Positions 59,435 to 64,000 of a stretch of DNA of 64,000 bases are shown here, piece by piece. The stretch covers positions 22,454,759 through 22,518,758 of the forward strand of contig OY783204.1 in NCBI GenBank assembly GCA_963678705.1. The letters are read 5' to 3'. The stretch's first letter is position 1. The number at the start of each line of letters is the position of its first letter. Source of the stretch: Panorpa germanica (lineage: Eukaryota > Arthropoda > Insecta > Mecoptera > Panorpidae). The position numbers and the translations under genes were made by a program. Under the pieces are notes generated by a model that worked only from the letters and a program-made list of their open reading frames with translations, made no database searches and was not told the DNA's origin.

Positions 59435-59636
59435 CAGCAAGGTTTAGATTGGGAAATGAGGAAAAGGAAACAGATACTGGGAAAATAGAGAGGCAAGAAT
59501 GTGTAGAGTGTGCGGAACGGAGGACGAAACACTGGAGCACATTAAGTTTGATTGTAAGGAAAAAGTAGGGAGTGAGATGAATATTGGGCAGCTCTTAAAA
59601 GGGGGCAAGGAAGGGAACAGATGGATGGCAGAAATA
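59435..59636 (+). mobile_element. LINE family 1, truncated fragment
   Basis: TTTAGATTGGGAAATGAGGA and GAATGTGTAGAGTGTGCGGA encode FRLGNE and ECVECAE/CRVCGTE-like text as in 40243-40758. The right side stops at a TA microsatellite. Confidence 0.65.
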
Positions 59637-59660
59637 ACTATATATATTAACTATATATAG

Positions 59661-59701
<41 letters not shown>
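59637..59701. repeat. (TA)n microsatellite
   Basis: About 45 bases of pure TA follow a short TATATAGTTA palindromic region; it abuts the LINE fragment. Confidence 0.85.
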
Positions 59702-59702
<1 letters not shown>

Positions 59703-61516
59703 TAAAGTTTCGAAAAGTCATTTAGGATCATAATAAGACTTTTTTTTAAGAATTAGTAATTATAAAATAACCCGTATTTAAGATAAGAAGTCTATTTTGC
59801 AAAACAGAGATCTTCTCCAATCTTACAACTAACTAATAATTTTTTTTTATAATGCTTGCTAATAATTATTTCTATATTTATAGAAATCTATCACGTGATC
59901 ATAATATTGGCTGACATATAAAAAATACTGCCTTTAAAGTAGATATAGAATGTATGTAAGTAATTTATATTTCCATGATCCGAACCTCCATTGTGCGGAT
60001 ATCCTAAGAAAATGATATAGGAACAATGAGAACACTAATTGATTTTATTCTATTTTTTTATATTCTAGATACGTACTATTGATTTACCGTTCAAATTATG
60101 ACAAATGGTTACTACTACTTTATTTAAAATGTGAATGTAAAATATAAACTGTTACACACCTCTGCTTTTACGCAGTTTATTTTATAGGATTGTTGGTACA
60201 GTGAATGTTTTTAAGTGTAAGAAATCCTGACTAAAAGGACATTGGAATATTGGAGACATTAAGCAGAGAAAGGTTGTGCACGGAACATGTATACGAAACC
60301 GCGAGACTAAGCAAATCTGATAAAATTCCCAGACGTGTACTACTACACTCCCTGTTTCATGGGTTCACGGGAATTCAGGGATATTATCGTGAATGCAGAT
60401 AATGTTCTAAAATCTTCGAATATATAAAAATGTTGATTTTTATTTGGTATTATTCTTGGAAAGTGTTGATAGTCATTTTCTAATCTGTTACGAAAAAATA
60501 TCAGAGATTTCTAATGAATGTGAAGCTTTTAGCTAAAATATTCATCAATCGTGTTAAAAGAATGAATTTTATATAAATATTATGTAACAGTTATATTAAA
60601 ATACTTTTAAGACTTGTATATTTAAAAATATAACGTAATTACTATATAAAATTAACGTTAATAGTAAAATGTCAACTTTAGTTAAGTACCAAACTAGCTT
60701 AAGGTGAAACATTACTTCATGGTTATACAGTTAGATATAGATGGCATCAGTGTACTAAAATGACAATCGATTTACAACTTCGTACTAGTACTTCTTTGTT
60801 AAGTACCAATTTTATGGTTTATGTTCAATTTTAATTCAGAATCTGTTAAAGTGTTGAGCCTCCGATATAAATTAAATGCACCCTTAGTCAGCCCTGTTAA
60901 TAAGCTGAAAATCTACGACCCCCACTCAGAAAGTGTCATTCGAAAGATAGTGAAATAAAATACTCCGCTTTTCAGCAAACCTCTTTGCATGTATGCAACA
61001 AGAATTGACAAAAAGCATTTGGTTTAAAAACTTTCATCCTGGCCTAATACAGCCTCTAGCAACATTTATTTTTGTTTAAATATTAAATATCAGTTACTTG
61101 ATATACTAATATAGCCAATTAATTCTTCAAACATCTGCAAACCTGGCTGAATCACTCCAACAAAAGCATAGTTTATTATCAAATTATTCATCCTAAGACT
61201 TTGGAGTTATTCCGGCTACTCATGATCGTTTCAAACACATGGGCAATGCTTTTCTTCATTCCATTTGGAACTGGTTTAGTTAAGAGAAAGGGAGAAGTTT
61301 TAACACTCACGGCACGTTTTTGGAGTGACGTCTTTCCGTTTAGCACGATGGAACGACCGTGAGAGGTCAGTTTACGTACTCAACGGATTGTTAGCGTTGT
61401 CTCTGTTAATTTTACTACGACAAACACTAAATTCTTGTACGAAAATTATATTTCAAGTCTTACAGTATCAATTAATTAACAAATATTGAGGACGACGCAT
61501 ACAATTTTCGATATGA
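59702..61516. other. Gene-free intronic stretch
   Basis: No exon, RNA or repeat pair seen. A GC-richer patch at 61300-61390 has a possible minus-strand donor (CCGTGAGTG) but no coding frame. Confidence 0.4.
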
Positions 61517-61663
61517 AAATACCAGTATTCTTCTTATGCAGATGACCCGCTGTATTTAAACAGCGACTGTTTAAAAAATGTCACCGAATTAAAACAGGCG
61601 GTCTTGTCGTTTTTCTGGCGTGACAAGCTGTTCGATACGAAACCGCGAGTTAGTTATCTTTAA
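61517..61663 (+). mobile_element. LINE reverse-transcriptase fragment with YADD
   Basis: The frame reads KYQYSSYADDPLYLNSDCL and VTELKQAVLSFF before a stop. The YADD box at 61535-61546 with hydrophobic flanks is the catalytic core of non-LTR reverse transcriptases (CR1/Jockey-like spacing). Only about 47 codons remain. Confidence 0.5.
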
Positions 61664-62479
61664 ACCCAGTCAATTTACAACGTGGTTTTTCTTATAAAAT
61701 ATATTCCGTCTTGCTTTAGCACATTGCAGAAATATCCAAAACTGTTATTTATATACAGTTGGCTCTATAAGATATCTACGAGTTGTCACACGACCACGAT
61801 GGCTACAGAACGAGGATGCTGGATGTTGGAACAGTGATATATGGTTACTGTTGATAACATCACATAAATTCTTCTTAGAATTTAATAACGCGAGAGTTGA
61901 TATTTATTGTAATTGGATACAGGTATTTTTATATAAGACATAATTTTAAGAATTTAAATATACGAGTATCTTTATTGCAACAAGTGTCATTCACACAGAA
62001 AATTATTTCTTTGCATTACAACAAGTTCATTGCCATTAACGTTGTTTCTTTCGTGATTTTGCTGTAACGGTATTGCAAATATTGTCGTATTTTATCACAT
62101 TACTCAATAAGTTCGTAGAATGACATATAAATGGCGCTCCTATTAACAAATCCATATGATTTTTAAATAGAACCAAGCTTCAAAAGGTGTGTGTCAAAAT
62201 TTTATGACATTCCAATGATTAGTTTACAAAGTACACTGGTTTTAGTAACGCTACTTTTGTAATTTTCGAAACAATGGAAAAATCTGAATTGACTTTCACC
62301 AAATAAATATAAATTGTTGTCCTGGAGATAATTCCCTTTTTCGACTAATAAAATTGCTAACCACTAGTCTAGTATATGGATTGTCTAGTTCAATAGTGAA
62401 ATAATTCCGAATATTGAGTTTTGAGATATCAACGACAACAATATTCGAGCTCTGAGTATTGAATCAGATAGAGAAGATC
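61664..62479. other. Gene-free intronic stretch
   Basis: No feature seen. Confidence 0.4.
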
Positions 62480-62961
62480 AAGGCTTGTGTCCTATGTCTT
62501 AATTTCTATAAAACTGTACTATATATTGATAAAGTTGATTACTAGAACCTCAAATATCCAATTATTTTTTAATAACTCCTTATATGTTAGGAGATATTAA
62601 CAATTAAAAAAGTCATTTTGTCTCTTTATTTATTAAAGGGATTCAACGTTATAGAACATTCCAAGGCATCACGTCCGCTAAGTTGCTTTTATACAACAGA
62701 GTGTAAAGGAGGTAGCATACTCAACATAGAACTCTTATCCATAGAAAAAATAACTGACCTACCCTTAATAGTACATACATGTTACGTCATAAATATGGCC
62801 GACATCTCTAACGCTAAAACTACAATTCAAATTTATAATTACTATATCTCCGTCAACATTTAGATATTTATTAAAATAAAAACGCCAATATACATTTATT
62901 AACATCAATTTCAATCAACAATTGAAAAATCGACCACTAAAAATGAGTACACAAGTCCATT
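62480..62961 (+). mobile_element. AATGGGCTTGTG family element, copy 4
   Basis: AAGGCTTGTGTCCTATGTC at the left and GTACACAAGTCCATT at the right bound a body matching 25290-25919 with a large internal deletion. The 81-codon frame at 62618-62863 is within it and not a gene. Confidence 0.7.
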
Positions 62962-63740
62962 TTACATATAACTGTACACTCAAATTAAATTTCAATCGTA
63001 GTTATCTTACTAATGAACTGGGAGGTTGATATAGTAATAGCATATTTATTCCTTATGACCTCATATAAATGAACAAGAACATTGACTTTATAGCCATAGA
63101 TTGATCTAAATTAAAATTTTATTAGAACGTTGATACGCACATAAAACCATATCATTTAAATGACTTTTAAAATTTCTCTCTCCAGAATGCGTTACATTAT
63201 TACCATTTTATTGGTTAATAAAATCTAAAAATATCTATTTTATAGCGTAATAATAGCTAGCATTTTGATGCATTACTCTTTCACATCAACTCTGACTGAC
63301 TCAGACGCTTTTTGTTTTCTTGATAAACACATCTTCTAACACAGACATTTTGAAGACGCTACTAATCAACTGTGGAGACAAAACGTCATTTGTTTCTCTG
63401 TCCCATTTTAAAGCATTTAGGTATCACACAATTATTGTCTAGTCCTATGGGTTTCTTTTATTGTTGCAGTTAATTTATGAAGCACTTAACGTATTAGTCA
63501 CGTCACAGTTGGGACTCCTACGGGGGTCGGAGGGACGGGGGCGAGGCGTTTAAAATAGATCCGCCACAATTAGAATAGCTGCAAAATCATTGTTCACATA
63601 AGAACAATTCCAAGAACATTCATTCTACTAATAATCTTGAAATTTAAGCAAATTAAGTCCTTTATACGTTTAGAGAGTTTCACTACTCATTGCGGTACTA
63701 ATTTTTTAGATTTTCACTGTTAAAATTGATGATTGATGAT
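62962..63740. other. Gene-free stretch
   Basis: AT-rich with a short GC-rich patch at 63505-63560. No feature seen. Confidence 0.4.
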
Positions 63741-63885
63741 TGAACATACGAACCCTACACTAACCTATCTTGAAACGGATGTTTAGTGATTGTAATTTGT
63801 TATGAATGTTTTGAGAAACTTAGAATCAATAATTGAGAATATGACAAATATTGTCCTGTAAAGAAAATTACAGCAAACGGTAACC
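63741..63885 (+). repeat. Dispersed repeat R-C, copy 2
   Basis: Matches 59135-59256 (TGTTTTGAGAAACTTAGAAT, TTGAGAATATGACAAA). Unknown family. Confidence 0.55.
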
Positions 63886-64000
63886 GTTACTTTATAAAGT
63901 ATGTTGAAAGTGATCTACTTTTAATCGTTTCCGACTTTCCTCACGTATGGACGTTCGACATTCCTCACGGACAGGGTGAAAGGAACTCTTCTTTAGAAAC

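Noticed and set aside
61300-61390. 5' UTR exon of the kinase gene
   Set aside because: A donor-like CCGTGAGTG exists on the minus strand but there is no start codon, acceptor or transcript evidence.

Overview
The window is 64 kb of AT-rich animal DNA, most likely from an insect. It has spliced genes with GT-AG introns and long gene-poor stretches. It also holds mariner, LINE, SINE, Helitron, MITE-like and Ty3-type repeats, and the 3' half of a derailed/doughnut/RYK kinase gene. The insect call rests on the doughnut-like C-terminus of that kinase and on the repeat types. Any narrower placement would be a guess.

Three coding loci are well supported. At the left end (652-2475, + strand) a two-exon gene encodes a Pro/Tyr-rich and then Asp/Thr-rich, probably disordered protein of unknown function. 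Its true 5' end is unsettled. At 18612-23927 (+) a four-exon gene, with a TATA promoter and three introns all in phase 1, encodes a 514-residue secreted protein. It has a signal peptide, a very basic segment, a Thr/Pro/Gln linker and an acidic tail, and I recognise no family. At 54565-56451 (-) four exons encode a complete RYK-type kinase domain; the exons for its extracellular WIF and membrane parts should lie beyond 64000.

Mobile DNA explains much of the rest. A broken but young Ty3/gypsy-type LTR element on the minus strand fills 12802-18256, with a 4-bp target duplication and LTRs identical over about 736 bp. Two non-autonomous Helitrons (11301-12004, and 55403-56026 inside a kinase-gene intron) share a terminal hairpin and CTAG end. 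Two LINE families are present as 5'-truncated tails, one with a perfect 16-bp target duplication. There are also three mariner relics, a tRNA-derived SINE family with one copy bounded by a 12-bp duplication, and several terminal-inverted-repeat families: a CCCAGTAAACA family with five copies, an AATGGGCTTGTG family with four, and single foldback elements.

Region by region: 1-2.9 kb is gene A. 2.9-12.8 kb is a repeat graveyard with nested insertions. 12.8-18.3 kb is the LTR element. 18.4-24.4 kb is gene B with MITEs in its first intron and just past its stop. 24.4-54.5 kb is mostly AT-rich, gene-poor DNA with scattered repeats and a few weak ORFs. 54.5-64 kb is the kinase gene and its long upstream intron. 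Gene A and gene B share strand, a low-complexity style and an acidic region, but I see no alignable homology. I found no CRISPR, no rRNA, no confident tRNA gene and no clearly new multi-gene system. The best candidate for something undescribed is the pair of lineage-specific, secreted-looking disordered proteins.
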